64,000 nt of DNA from Elusimicrobiaceae bacterium (GCA_017961585.1 JAGCWX010000020.1:86310-150309); one strand, 5' to 3'; positions 26,320 to 37,035 are shown, counted from the first letter of the stretch. The notes: a model not told the origin generated them from the sequence alone. Numbers and translations: made by a program.

Positions 26320-28419
26320 TTATTCCACTACTTCAAAGGATACGCGGTCCGTGTGCTGGGCGCACGTTACTTGCAACGTGTGTTTTCCCCCCGCCAGCGG
26401 CCACCACGTCTGGCAAGATGTATCCGCCAACGCTTTGCCGTCTACTTGCCAGCGGCAGACCGGGGCCTCGCAAGCGGCCTCTAATTTGATTTGTTGAGAT
26501 TTGCGCGTGAACGACGGATCCACATAAAAGATATCCCCCACCTGCGGCGACGTAATCCGCACCGCCGGGATTTGCCGTTTGTGTTGCCCATTGCAACGAG
26601 CGGGCACGTGTTTTTTATCAAATACTTCTTCGCGCGTGTGCGTGCAGGAAGGACCGGCCAGCAGCCCGCTATCGGCGCAGACTTTTTGACGTACCACGCC
26701 GGGCGCAAGCGTAAACGCGGGCGAAGGGAATTTTTCGTTGAGGTACATAGCTACGTCGTGCAAAATGGGGCCTGCGCCCGTCACGCCGGAAACTTTTTGC
26801 ATGGAGCTTGCATCAAAATTGCCCACCCATACGCCCACCGTCCAACGCGGCGTATAACCGATGGCAAAATTATCTTTATAATCTTTAGACGTACCTGTTT
26901 TGGCGGCCATTTCAAAGGGCACTTGCAAGGCACTATTGAGCCCAAAGGCCGGGGCGCGGGCGTGATTATCCGCCAAGATATCGGTAATTAAATAAGCGGT
27001 TTGTGGGGCCAAAACCGGGCGGGTATGCCCGGGGAGTTTTACTTCGGGAGTGCGGGCCAGCTTAACCGGTTTAAACACGCCCCCGCGCGCCAAAAGTGCG
27101 TAGCCGTTAGTCAGTTCCACCAACCGCACTTCCCCATTGCCAAGAGCTAATCCAAGCCCGTAAAAATCAGCCGGCTTCCCCAGCGAAGCAAACCCCGCCT
27201 GATGGAGCAAATCCAGCAGTGCGCTGGTTCCCACGGCGTCGGCCGCTTTGACTGCCGGAATGTTGTACGAGCACGCCAACGCTTCGCGCGCGGGAATCAG
27301 GCCGTGGAATGTTTCGTCGTAATTGCGCGGGCGGAACCCCCCTTCAAAGAACGTGTCTTCGTCGGCCAGCAAAGAGGCCGGGGTCATTTTCCCTTCTTGG
27401 AAAGCCAACCCATATACAAATGGTTTTAACGCCGAACCGGGCTGGCGCAAGGCGCGTGCGCCGTCCACCTGTCCGCTGGATTTATCGTGAAAATCGGCCG
27501 AGCCCACATACGCCAACACTTCCCCGCTGGCGTTATCAAGCACCACCACCGCGGCGTTGGTTACGTGGTGATCTGCCAGCAGTGCCAGCTGATTTTTGAT
27601 GGTCTGCTCCACAAATTGCTGCAAGGGCAAATCCAGGGTGGTATATACGTCGGTAACGTTGGCATCCGTTTGCGTTAAGAGCAACCGGGCAAAGTGCGGG
27701 GCTTCAAAGGGCCGCGGCTGCAAACGTAGCTGGATTTTTTCTGCCAACGCAAGTTGATAAAGCTCCTCGTCAATAAATCCGCTTTGGTGCATTTTTTCCA
27801 ACACTAAATTGCGCCTTTTAAGGGCCCGGTCAAAATGTTTCACCGGGTTGTAATAAGTAGGCGATTTTAACAACCCCGCCAAAAATGCCGCCTGAGAAAG
27901 CGACAAATCCACCGCATCGGTTTGAAAATAAAACTGGCTGGCCGCTTGCACGCCTTGAGTCAAGTTGCCAAATTCCAGCACGTTAAAATATTGCTCTAAA
28001 ATTTCTTCTTTGGTGAGTTTTTGTTCTAACAGCAACGCTTGGGCGGCTTCTTTGGTTTTGCCCCACCACGTTTTGGAACGCGGCGAAATAGCACGGGCCA
28101 ATTGTTGCGTAATGGTAGACGCGCCGGAAACCACTTTGCCTTCTTGCGTGTTTTGCCAAAAGGCACGCAACAAGGCCTGCACGTCTACCCCCGGATGCGT
28201 GTAGAAGCGTTTATCTTCCACCGCTACTACGGCACTGATGAGCCAAGGGGAAATTTGCGCGAGGGAAACGGGCTGATAATAGGTATGCTGTGCGGAAAGC
28301 GCGCTGTGCATTAACAGGCCATTGCGGTCATAGAGTTGCTTGGAAGGGGTCAACGATTCTGCCGCACTTATAGTGTGCAACAAAACCACCAACCCCCATC
28401 CTAAACAAAATCGGCGCAT
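26320..28419 (-). CDS. pbpC: penicillin-binding protein 1C
   Basis: A 699-residue class A PBP: signal/anchor N-terminus, glycosyltransferase domain with VEDKRFYTHPGVD (about 68-80) and STITQQLAR, transpeptidase domain with the serine in PGSALKPF (about 328) and KTGTSKD (about 506), and the C-terminal BiPBP_C domain that marks the PBP1C group. It polymerises and may cross-link peptidoglycan in the periplasm. It overlaps the A2M gene stop (TAATG). The pbpC/A2M pair is conserved in many Gram-negatives and is viewed as a repair and defence unit. Confidence 0.95.
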   Translation of the reverse strand: MRRFCLGWGLVVLLHTISAAESLTPSKQLYDRNGLLMHSALSAQHTYYQPVSLAQISPWLISAVVAVEDKRFYTHPGVDVQALLRAFWQNTQEGKVVSGASTITQQLARAISPRSKTWWGKTKEAAQALLLEQKLTKEEILEQYFNVLEFGNLTQGVQAASQFYFQTDAVDLSLSQAAFLAGLLKSPTYYNPVKHFDRALKRRNLVLEKMHQSGFIDEELYQLALAEKIQLRLQPRPFEAPHFARLLLTQTDANVTDVYTTLDLPLQQFVEQTIKNQLALLADHHVTNAAVVVLDNASGEVLAYVGSADFHDKSSGQVDGARALRQPGSALKPFVYGLAFQEGKMTPASLLADEDTFFEGGFRPRNYDETFHGLIPAREALACSYNIPAVKAADAVGTSALLDLLHQAGFASLGKPADFYGLGLALGNGEVRLVELTNGYALLARGGVFKPVKLARTPEVKLPGHTRPVLAPQTAYLITDILADNHARAPAFGLNSALQVPFEMAAKTGTSKDYKDNFAIGYTPRWTVGVWVGNFDASSMQKVSGVTGAGPILHDVAMYLNEKFPSPAFTLAPGVVRQKVCADSGLLAGPSCTHTREEVFDKKHVPARCNGQHKRQIPAVRITSPQVGDIFYVDPSFTRKSQQIKLEAACEAPVCRWQVDGKALADTSCQTWWPLAGGKHTLQVTCAQHTDRVSFEVVE

Positions 28420-31400
28420 TACTCAATCGTTACGCTTTGCGTGGCGGTACGACCAAACACGCTGGGTTCATACATTTGGCTGACCCACGCCGCCGGATAC
28501 GTGTACGTTCCCGGCGAAGTAGCCGTCACCAAATAGCTAAACGTATGGGTGCCGGCCGGCAACACATCGGCAAAAGCGTAGATACGGTCGTCGTATTGTT
28601 CCACGCGGGCAAAGGACGAATTTTCCTCGTCAAGTGCTTGGGCTTGGGAGGACGACTCCGTCGCCAAATTCGTGTTGACCAACGTAAAACCAGCCGGGAT
28701 GTAATCTTCGGCCGCCACAAACGTGCGGTCCGCCGCTGTTTGAATTTGCAGCGTTATTTTGTAGCGCTCGCCGGGTACGATTTTTTGAACCGGGGTTCCG
28801 GCCAAGCTGCGCAATTGGCGCGCCACGCTAAAACCGGCTTGCACCGGGGCATCATACGCCAACGGCGTATAGATTTGCGAAAGCGTATAATACAGCGTAC
28901 CGGTCCCTTGTTTGGCAAAGGTAAAGTGCGTACTGGGCCCGCCCTGATACACTTGCGCAAACGGTACCGTAGCGGTTTTCTGCCGCAAACTGCGCCCTTG
29001 GAACGTATCGGTCAACCGGGTTTGATACGCTTGGGTAACGGTAGCGGTAAAGTTGGGTTCTTCGGATTCAAAAATCTCGTAATATTTTTGCAACGCTTGC
29101 ACGGCTACGGCGTTGGTTTGCGTGTTATTCCAACGGCCTTGTGCACTCAGTTGCCCCACTAACCAGGCAGCCATTTGCGGAGCCACATCGGGCTTAAAGC
29201 CCGCCACCAACAACGCATGCAATGTATGAGCGGTAGCGGTTACATTATCGCTATGCACCCACGGGTACGTGTTGCGCTGGCTGACATAAGCCGATTCTCC
29301 GCTGTAGGTCAAATGGCTGATAAGCTGCTGCGCCAACGCCACTTTTACTTCAGGCGGGCGCTGAGTAAGCTGTGCAGCTTGCAACAAATATGCCACGGCT
29401 TCCTGTGCTAACCCAGTGCGCGTTTGATAGAGCGTATTAAACGCACTGTCTATATTTTTGCCATAGCTGGCCAACACATACGCACTGTAAGCGCGGGCGA
29501 TGTTCGTCTCTGCTGCGGCATATTCGTAAGAACGGACCGTGTGGCTGTTAAACGCATTTTCCAACCAGGCGACCGCCTTTTGCATGGATTTTTCGGGCAC
29601 GGTGAAACCGGCTTGCTGGGCCTGGCGCAAGTGCTCCAAAGCATACGCAGTGACGTATGGATCCGGCGAAGAACCGGGCCAGTAGCCATATCCGCCGCTG
29701 GCGTGCTGATAAGCAGGAATGTTGCTAATAATTTGTTGCGCTTGCTTGCGCAATTCCGCGGAGTCGGCCAATTTAAAATCACTCACCAACTGCTGGGCCG
29801 ACACAACGGGCATCATCTTGGAAATTTGCTGTTCCAAACAATTGTACGGATACTCCAGCAGATACGTAAACGCACCCTTGAGTTGCAACAACGCCGTGGA
29901 AGCCACGGAAACCACTACCCGGTTAAACGCGGCCGGATTGACGTTGGCGGGCTGGGCTGTTTTTTCATCTTTGGTATATGTGGTAGATCCGCTAACCCCC
30001 AAGGTTTGCTCTTTGCTGGGCAACGAAACTTGCAAGGTTTGTTCCACCGCGTCGCTATAGCGGCCTTGCGCGCTAAACGTAAGGCGAGCTTCGCCGGCAG
30101 ATACCGCCCGGCAAGGCCATAATACTTCGCGCGATTGGCCTTTGGGCACGGTAACCGTTTGCACCAAATTGCCTACTTGCACGGCGGACCCTTGCGCTTG
30201 CGGTTGCACTTGGAATACGCCTTTTTCATCTTCGTAATTGTACAGGATAATTCCGCACGAGAACTGATCCCCCACCCGCGCAAAGCGAGGCAAGCTAGGC
30301 GTAGCCATCACCGGTTTGGAAACGGTAATGCTTTGCTGCGTGTTGCCAAATTCCGTCGGAGTAAGGGCCACCGCCATCACGCGGAACGTAGTCAAATTAT
30401 CCGGCAATGTAAACGAAGCCGTTGCTTGACCCTTAGCATCGGTATGCACAGCAGCCGCGTAGAACGGAGTAAACTCAAAGCGGGAACGCAAATCCGTCCC
30501 GGCCAGTTTACTTTGCAACGCACCGCCTCCGCCGCGGTTTTCCCCCTTCTCGCCAAAACTGCGCTGGCCGATTACGTAGGAACGGTTGTCCATAGTGAAC
30601 ACGGAAAGCGGCTTAGAACCATAAAACTGCGCAAATAAATCCGGCGTTTTGTAATTGCTCAGTGCCAGCACGCCTTCATCCACCGCCATCACTACTACTT
30701 CGGCGGGAACGGCCTTCCCGTTGACCTTGGTGTTCAGTTGTACTTGCACCGTTTCCCCGGGGCGATATTTGGTAGCGTTGGTTTTAAGCGTGGTGGTAAT
30801 GCGTTTGGCATCGGGCACTACGTTTAAATTGACGTAGCCCATTTTGCCTTGCGGTTTGCCTAAATCTTCTTTATAATCGGCAGGTTTTGCCGTGCGGCCT
30901 TGCACCGCCGTTACGCTGACATACACGTTGGGCAAATAGTTGGGTTTGATGGGGACTTCTACATAATTGGTTCCGCCGGAGAATTGGGTCGTCCAGCTAT
31001 CCAGCACACCTTCGCGCTCCACCGTGACCAGCACGTTGGCACTTTCATACGGGGATTCCACCCGGATGCGCGCTTTTTGCCCTACTTTGTACTCGTTTTT
31101 ATTTTGCGTGAGTTTGAGCAAATCGTCATCTTTACGCTGCCCATAGGATTGGCCTTTCCCGTGGACATACACGTCCAAGCCGCCCTTTACCGTCCGCCCG
31201 AATATATCGGCGGCGGTTAGTTCAATATAATACGAACCGGCTTCCTGCGGAGTGAACGTCAGTTTTCCGCCTTTTTGGGAAATCGTCACGGTTTGGGAAG
31301 GCAACGGCGTTACTTTCTTTTCGCTCACCCATTCCAAACGCCCGGCTAGCCCCACTTTACGCACGCTGAAATATTCTTCCCGATACAGTTGCGCGGTAGC

Positions 31401-33998
31401 GGTAGTTTGGGTGGGTTTGCCTTGCGGCGTAACGGCCACCAAGTCAATCTCTACCGGCTGACCGGCTTCGTACGAATCTTTGACGGCTTTAGCCCCCACA
31501 TACAAATCAGCCGGGTGCACCAGCACCGAGGTCCGCTTGAACAAATTCTGACGGGCAGGCGATTGGATATCCACCTCTGCATAGACCAACACCGGCAATT
31601 GTGTTTGCGGCATTTGCGCCGTGAATTGAAGCGCACCGTGCGCGTCTAATTCGCCCGAGCCGCTGGCCAAAAGTTTATCCTCTTGCGTGGATTCGTTGCG
31701 GCGCAAGAAGTACGGGATAAATGTGTATTTATCGTACCCTTTAGGACTAAACGAAGTGGGTTCTTGGCGCAACGTCCATTTGGTTTTGGCCCCGGCAAGC
31801 GGTGCCCCAAAATAATACTGAGCCGACGTTGAGAACGTGGCTTTTTCCACTGCTAAATAATGCGTAGCACCGGCGCGCAAATCAATATTAAATTCGGCCT
31901 GTTTGACGGCTTCCACCTGGAAAGAAGCGTACGCCAACGGTTCTTGTTGCTCTTTGCCGGCCGGAATAAAAGAGGCCTCCCAATATCCGGTAGCCGCCGT
32001 GGCCGGGATGTCAAAGCTGGCATCAAACGTACCCCACGCCGGGGATACGGAAACGGTTTTGGCAAACACTTCTTCGCCGCGTGAATCGGTTATTTTCAGT
32101 TTGCCTTGCTGCACCAAAGGCAAGTGCCAAGAGCCATCCTTGAGTTGGCGCAACACGCCTTTGACGTACACGGTTTCCTGTGGGCGATAGATACCGCGCT
32201 CGGTGAATACATATCCGTGCAACGTTTGTGCGGCGGGGTTATATTCGTAATCCACGTTAAACCGCCAGGGCTCTAAGCCGTTATTCCACAAGTTGCTCAC
32301 CACTGCATCGCCCCCGGCACTGGTTACAAAAGCATACAACGCCGGTTGCCCCCACTTGGCATCGGGCACGTCCAGCTTGCCCCATCCGGGAGCCAATACC
32401 ATACCGTCTGCGTTGGTGGTGCCTTGCCAAACCACTTTATTATCTTTGCCGCGCAGTTCCACGTGCATATTGGCCAAGGGTTGCCCGGTTTTAAGGGACG
32501 TGGTCCAAATCAAAATCGTATCGGCCGAGGTTTTAAACGTGACCCCTACATCGGTGATGTTATCGGTGGACGAGAGCCAGCAATCTTCGTTTTGGTTGGG
32601 CCGTTTGATTTTAAATTGGCTAAAGATAATACTTTGCGTGGCCGTGGGATTAAAGCGCGATAAATCAACATACGTTTTGTAGGTTTTATCCTTCACATCT
32701 TTAAACGTATAATCGCCGGAGAAAACCGTCTGCGCTAACGGTTTTTTGGCACAGTACGAACTATCTTTTTCATGGAACGGAATAAAATTCTCTTTGCTAA
32801 AGCGCGCCGCTTCCAACGGCAAGGAAGGAATATTCATCAGCTCCACCGGCAAGCGGGCGGGCAAGTAACTTTCCAACACGCCCACGCCGTCGGCCGAGAA
32901 ATCCACCGCCGGGCAGTAGCCGTCGTTTTGAAGGGTGAAAGAATAATCTTGCGTCAACACGTTGTTGTAAATGTCGCGCATGCCTTTGCGCAAGGTTACT
33001 TGCACGGGTTGGTGCGCCTGCAAGCGGATGAACGAAAGCGGCATGCTAAAGTACGCTTCCCCGGTTTTCGGGTCGGAAAAGGCATCCCCTACCGATTGTT
33101 TTTCACGTTCCAAAAGCTCTTGTTTGGCGGCAGTAGGTTGCACCTCCAAATGGCTCCACATTTCCTGTTTGCGCACCGGCGTTGAAAAACGAATCGCCGG
33201 CGTGAACGGCAAGCACCCGGTGGAAATTACTTTTTCCACGGTAAGGGCGGGGTACGTGTAGAAAACCATTTGGTACGTTTTTTCCATACCGACAGTTCCC
33301 GTTTGAGCCGGCAAACCCTTTTCCAAAGTAAGGGTATATTTTTGCCCCATTTTTAAGGGCTCAACCGGACGCACGGCAAACAAGTTTTGTTTTTCTTCCT
33401 TGGATAGGTACGAAAAATTCTGCTTGATTTCCGCTTCGCTGGGCGTGCTTAGTTCCACAGCCACCGTATGCTGAGGCGAGCTTAATTTTACAAACCGCCC
33501 GGCCCGGGTAAGCGACAGCGGCATAGACGTAAGTACATATAAAGTAGGCGTTAGGTTGATCCAGTGTTCCTGGTCATAAGGCCACACGGCAAGCACACGC
33601 GGTACTTGCGTTTGGAACGAAAACGTATACGCCTGCGCTAATTTTTGCCCGGATACTTTAGAGGTAAATCCTTGCGGAATGGTAACGGTAAATTGTTGGG
33701 CGGCGGGCCAATTGGCGGCCGGTTCAAACGTTAAGGTTTGCGTACCGTTAAAGCGGCACGTCCCTTCCACACGCGGGGTGATGGTCAGCGGGCAATCCTT
33801 GGAAGCAAACTGACTTTCTTCCCCCAGCGCGACCACGGGCTGATTAAAATGCACGTTAATTTCCTGGCGGCCCATTTCCCCTTGCTGACCCTTGGGCGCG
33901 GCGGAAAGTACTTTTAACGCGGGCGCGGCAGCATTGGCTTGCACCGCGGCAACTAAAACGAGTAAAGCAACAACAACCCTGTTTGTGTGTAATTTCAT
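28419..33998 (-). CDS. bacterial alpha-2-macroglobulin with thioester
   Basis: An 1,859-residue secreted protein with a signal peptide (about residues 1-23; no lipobox), many macroglobulin domains, a bait-type region, and the thioester motif PYNCLEQ near residue 1,384, followed by alpha-alpha repeats of the thioester domain. Related proteins (YfhM/ECAM) trap proteases in the periplasm by covalent bonding through the thioester. The motif is complete here, so trapping should be possible. Most relatives are lipoproteins; this one appears soluble. AGGGAG precedes the ATG and a TACAAT box lies about 20 nt further up. It is upstream of pbpC in one operon. Confidence 0.93.
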   Translation of the reverse strand: MKLHTNRVVVALLVLVAAVQANAAAPALKVLSAAPKGQQGEMGRQEINVHFNQPVVALGEESQFASKDCPLTITPRVEGTCRFNGTQTLTFEPAANWPAAQQFTVTIPQGFTSKVSGQKLAQAYTFSFQTQVPRVLAVWPYDQEHWINLTPTLYVLTSMPLSLTRAGRFVKLSSPQHTVAVELSTPSEAEIKQNFSYLSKEEKQNLFAVRPVEPLKMGQKYTLTLEKGLPAQTGTVGMEKTYQMVFYTYPALTVEKVISTGCLPFTPAIRFSTPVRKQEMWSHLEVQPTAAKQELLEREKQSVGDAFSDPKTGEAYFSMPLSFIRLQAHQPVQVTLRKGMRDIYNNVLTQDYSFTLQNDGYCPAVDFSADGVGVLESYLPARLPVELMNIPSLPLEAARFSKENFIPFHEKDSSYCAKKPLAQTVFSGDYTFKDVKDKTYKTYVDLSRFNPTATQSIIFSQFKIKRPNQNEDCWLSSTDNITDVGVTFKTSADTILIWTTSLKTGQPLANMHVELRGKDNKVVWQGTTNADGMVLAPGWGKLDVPDAKWGQPALYAFVTSAGGDAVVSNLWNNGLEPWRFNVDYEYNPAAQTLHGYVFTERGIYRPQETVYVKGVLRQLKDGSWHLPLVQQGKLKITDSRGEEVFAKTVSVSPAWGTFDASFDIPATAATGYWEASFIPAGKEQQEPLAYASFQVEAVKQAEFNIDLRAGATHYLAVEKATFSTSAQYYFGAPLAGAKTKWTLRQEPTSFSPKGYDKYTFIPYFLRRNESTQEDKLLASGSGELDAHGALQFTAQMPQTQLPVLVYAEVDIQSPARQNLFKRTSVLVHPADLYVGAKAVKDSYEAGQPVEIDLVAVTPQGKPTQTTATAQLYREEYFSVRKVGLAGRLEWVSEKKVTPLPSQTVTISQKGGKLTFTPQEAGSYYIELTAADIFGRTVKGGLDVYVHGKGQSYGQRKDDDLLKLTQNKNEYKVGQKARIRVESPYESANVLVTVEREGVLDSWTTQFSGGTNYVEVPIKPNYLPNVYVSVTAVQGRTAKPADYKEDLGKPQGKMGYVNLNVVPDAKRITTTLKTNATKYRPGETVQVQLNTKVNGKAVPAEVVVMAVDEGVLALSNYKTPDLFAQFYGSKPLSVFTMDNRSYVIGQRSFGEKGENRGGGGALQSKLAGTDLRSRFEFTPFYAAAVHTDAKGQATASFTLPDNLTTFRVMAVALTPTEFGNTQQSITVSKPVMATPSLPRFARVGDQFSCGIILYNYEDEKGVFQVQPQAQGSAVQVGNLVQTVTVPKGQSREVLWPCRAVSAGEARLTFSAQGRYSDAVEQTLQVSLPSKEQTLGVSGSTTYTKDEKTAQPANVNPAAFNRVVVSVASTALLQLKGAFTYLLEYPYNCLEQQISKMMPVVSAQQLVSDFKLADSAELRKQAQQIISNIPAYQHASGGYGYWPGSSPDPYVTAYALEHLRQAQQAGFTVPEKSMQKAVAWLENAFNSHTVRSYEYAAAETNIARAYSAYVLASYGKNIDSAFNTLYQTRTGLAQEAVAYLLQAAQLTQRPPEVKVALAQQLISHLTYSGESAYVSQRNTYPWVHSDNVTATAHTLHALLVAGFKPDVAPQMAAWLVGQLSAQGRWNNTQTNAVAVQALQKYYEIFESEEPNFTATVTQAYQTRLTDTFQGRSLRQKTATVPFAQVYQGGPSTHFTFAKQGTGTLYYTLSQIYTPLAYDAPVQAGFSVARQLRSLAGTPVQKIVPGERYKITLQIQTAADRTFVAAEDYIPAGFTLVNTNLATESSSQAQALDEENSSFARVEQYDDRIYAFADVLPAGTHTFSYLVTATSPGTYTYPAAWVSQMYEPSVFGRTATQSVTIE

Positions 33999-34069
33999 AA
34001 AATTCTCCCTTACTTTTTATTGTAACATTTTAAATGCTTTTGCATAGGGACTATATCCCCCCAATTTAG

Positions 34070-34075
34070 TAAAAT
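34070..34075 (+). promoter_or_regulatory. -10 box of leaderless MATE gene
   Basis: TAAAAT, then 6 nt (ATAAGT) to the ATG at 34082. The 15 bases from box to ATG are identical to those in front of the ABC-F gene. Confidence 0.65.
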
Positions 34076-34081
34076 ATAAGT

Positions 34082-35455
34082 ATGTCGGCACAAGCACAAA
34101 CCTTAAAAAACCCATTTAAAGACAAAAAGCTCTCCAAACTTTTGTTTAAATACTCCGCCCCCGCCGTGGCGGGGATGTTTGTCAACGCGCTGTTTAACAT
34201 CATCTCGCGTATTTACGTGGGGCAGGATGTAGGCGCGGTGGGGATTGCCGCGATTACGGTCATTTTCCCCATTGGGCTTCTTTATATGGGATTTAGCGCG
34301 CTCATTGGGATTGGCAGCAACTCACTCTTTTCCATCCGCTTGGGCGAGAAACGCCACGACGAGGCCCTGCGCGTGATGGGCAACGGGTTTATTTTGCTGA
34401 TCATCATGGCGGGATTTGTTACGTCCATTAGCTACCTGTTTCTGGACAAACTACTTTTATTTTGCGGCGCAGACGAAGTGATTTTGCCTTATTCCCGCGA
34501 ATATGCTTTGTGGGCCTTCCCGGGATATTTTGTGTTTGCAATCGGCGCGGGGATGAACCACTTTATCCGCTCGTCCGGCCGCCCCAAAACAGCTATGGCC
34601 ACGCAATTTATCGGCGCGTTTATCAACTTGATTGCCGCCCCGCTTTTCATTTTTAAAATGGGATTAGGCATTAAAGGGGCCGCGCTGGCCACCGTGTGCG
34701 GGCAAGTGATTTCGTTTAGCTGGGTGATGTATTGCTTGACGGGGCACCGCTCTGTTTATCGCCTGATGTGGCGCAATTTTAAACTCAAATTGCAAATTGT
34801 GCTGGATGTAGTAGCTATCGGGTTTTCGCAATTTGCGTTTCAAATGGCAACGGGGATTCTAAACGTAATTTTGAACCACGCGCTGCTTAAGTACGGCGGC
34901 AACTTGGCTATTTCCGCCATGGGCGTGGCACTGAGCGTAAATACCATTATCATTATGCCGACGATGGGCCTCTCGCAAGGGGCACAACCGCTTATTGGCT
35001 ACAACCACGGCGCACGCAAGTACACCACTTCTATCCAAACGCTGAAAATGGCAATGCGCTGGGGAATCTTGGTAACCACGGTGGGATTTATTATCTTGGA
35101 AGTTTTTGCCCGGCCGATTGCCGCTATTTTCAACGGGCAGGACGCCGCCCTCATTGATATGGCCAGCCGCGTGATCCGCATTGTAAATATTTTCTTGCCG
35201 ATTGTGCCGCTGCAAATGATGGCCACCACGTTCTTCCAGGCAATCAATCAACCGCTTAAGGCAGCATTGCTAAGTTTATCGCGGCAAATTTTGTTGGTGA
35301 TTCCGCTGGTGCTGATTTTGCCACTGTTTTGGGAGTTGGACGGCGTGTTCTTTGCGCCGGTGGTGGCGGACGGCGTTTCCACGTTGCTAGCCGTGGTGCT
35401 GCTGAAACACTTTTTCAATCAGCACGGCCAAACCGTATTCTTCAAGAAAAAATAA
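34082..35455 (+). CDS. MATE-family efflux transporter
   Basis: A 457-residue protein with twelve predicted membrane segments, the MATE duplicated layout and a DinF/MepA-like N-terminus (KLLFKYSAPAVAGMFVNALFNI). It differs clearly from the other MATE protein in the window. Substrate unknown. Its stop lies 2 nt from the stop of the convergent nadB gene with no terminator between them. Confidence 0.9.
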   Translation: MSAQAQTLKNPFKDKKLSKLLFKYSAPAVAGMFVNALFNIISRIYVGQDVGAVGIAAITVIFPIGLLYMGFSALIGIGSNSLFSIRLGEKRHDEALRVMGNGFILLIIMAGFVTSISYLFLDKLLLFCGADEVILPYSREYALWAFPGYFVFAIGAGMNHFIRSSGRPKTAMATQFIGAFINLIAAPLFIFKMGLGIKGAALATVCGQVISFSWVMYCLTGHRSVYRLMWRNFKLKLQIVLDVVAIGFSQFAFQMATGILNVILNHALLKYGGNLAISAMGVALSVNTIIIMPTMGLSQGAQPLIGYNHGARKYTTSIQTLKMAMRWGILVTTVGFIILEVFARPIAAIFNGQDAALIDMASRVIRIVNIFLPIVPLQMMATTFFQAINQPLKAALLSLSRQILLVIPLVLILPLFWELDGVFFAPVVADGVSTLLAVVLLKHFFNQHGQTVFFKKK

Positions 35456-35457
35456 TT

Positions 35458-37008
35458 TTATTTTGCGTCGCTTAGATAGTGGCAACCCACACTGCGTTTG
35501 TTTTGCAACGCGGCGTAGGCAATCAACAAGGCGGTGCGTACCCCGTTGCGCAGGTCAATAAGTTCCTGGCAGGGTTGCGTGCCTTTGTAGAAAACGTCAA
35601 TCTCGTTATGCAAGTGGCGCAAGATTTTCTCGGCCCGCTCCAAATGTTTTTGGCTGCGGATGAGCCCCACGTAATTCCACATGGTGCTGCGCAGGGTGGC
35701 CAAATCTTGCTTAATCAAATTGACGTCGGGCATTTGATTGGGGATGACCCACTCTTTAGGTGTAGGAATATGGAAATTTTGCGTTTCAATATCTTTGGCG
35801 TCCGCTTGCGCGCACAAGTATCCCATCGCCACGGCTTCTAATAAAGAAGTGCTGGCCAAGCGGTTGGCCCCGTGATAGCCGGTGCAGGCCGTCTCGCCGA
35901 TGGCGTTCAAATTTAAAATGTTGGTACGCCCGGCTGGGGTGGCGTAAATACCACCGCAAAAATAGTGCGCGGCCGGCACCACCGGCACGGGAACTTTTGT
36001 CATATCAAAGCCGCCTTCCAAACATTTTTTATAAATGGCCGGGAAACGTTCCTTGGTTTCCTGCGCGGGGTTGGCGGTAATATCCAAATACACACAATCG
36101 TGCGAAGTTTTGAGGCGTTCTTCTTCAATGGCGCGGGCCACAATATCGCGCGGGGCCAAATCTTTAAGCGGGTGATAGTGCTCCATAAAAGCTTCGCCCT
36201 GGCTATTGCGCAAGACAGCACCTTCCCCGCGTAGTGCCTCGGAAAGCAAGAAACTTTTACCCTTGGCAAACACGGTAGGATGAAATTGCACAAACTCCAT
36301 ATTCATCACACGCGCACCCACGCGGTAGGCCATGGCAATGCCGTGGCCGTAGGCGTGATCGGCATTGGTGGTATGCAAATACAGTTGCCCCACACCGCCG
36401 GTGGCTAAAATGGTTTTCTTGGCGGTAACGGCAAACACTTCGCCGGTTTTATTATCCAGCACGTACGCGCCAAACACCGTCAAAGGGTAGTAGCGGTCCA
36501 TCAAATTGGTAGAACTGTGCGAAAGGGTAAGTAAATCAATCGCGCTGCAATTTTCTTTTACGATAACTTGCGGATTTTCGCGCACGGCGGCCTGAATGGT
36601 GCTAAGCATGGCGTGGCCGGTGGTATCTTTGGAATAAATGATACGGTTTTTGCGGTGAGCACCCTCGCGCGTGAAGCGAAGCTGGTTGTTTTCGTCGCGG
36701 TCAAAAGGCACGGTCAAATCGTGCAGGAAAATTTCTTCCACTGCTTGGCAGCCGGCGGCGGAAAGTTCGCGCACGGCCAAATCGTTGCACATATGGGCGG
36801 TGGCCAGTTGCACGTCTTCCAGCAGGTCCGCCATTTGCAATTGCGGTTCATACACAATGCCGCCTTGGGCCAAATCACTATTGGCTTGGGGCATTTCGCC
36901 ACAGCAAAGCAGCATGGTTTGCAAGCCCTGTTTAGCGGCTTGATGGGCGTATACACACCCGGCAATCCCGGCACCGATGACCAGACAATCCGTATCTAAT
37001 ACTTTCAT
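35458..37008 (-). CDS. nadB: L-aspartate oxidase
   Basis: A 516-residue flavoprotein of the fumarate reductase/succinate dehydrogenase class. It has the FAD site VIGAGIAGCVYAHQAA, DLAQGGIVY, the active-site HPTVF segment, and FCGGIYATPAGRTNI, matching NadB, which makes iminoaspartate for NAD synthesis. In anaerobes fumarate can serve as acceptor. nadA and nadC are not in the window. The start is set by a TATAAT box 6 nt upstream. Confidence 0.94.
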   Translation of the reverse strand: MKVLDTDCLVIGAGIAGCVYAHQAAKQGLQTMLLCCGEMPQANSDLAQGGIVYEPQLQMADLLEDVQLATAHMCNDLAVRELSAAGCQAVEEIFLHDLTVPFDRDENNQLRFTREGAHRKNRIIYSKDTTGHAMLSTIQAAVRENPQVIVKENCSAIDLLTLSHSSTNLMDRYYPLTVFGAYVLDNKTGEVFAVTAKKTILATGGVGQLYLHTTNADHAYGHGIAMAYRVGARVMNMEFVQFHPTVFAKGKSFLLSEALRGEGAVLRNSQGEAFMEHYHPLKDLAPRDIVARAIEEERLKTSHDCVYLDITANPAQETKERFPAIYKKCLEGGFDMTKVPVPVVPAAHYFCGGIYATPAGRTNILNLNAIGETACTGYHGANRLASTSLLEAVAMGYLCAQADAKDIETQNFHIPTPKEWVIPNQMPDVNLIKQDLATLRSTMWNYVGLIRSQKHLERAEKILRHLHNEIDVFYKGTQPCQELIDLRNGVRTALLIAYAALQNKRSVGCHYLSDAK

Positions 37009-37014
37009 AGTTAC

Positions 37015-37020
37015 ATTATA
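37015..37020 (-). promoter_or_regulatory. -10 box of leaderless nadB
   Basis: Perfect TATAAT on the minus strand with a 6-nt gap (GTAACT) to the ATG at 37008. Confidence 0.7.
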
Positions 37021-37035
37021 TAATTTTTAAGTCCG

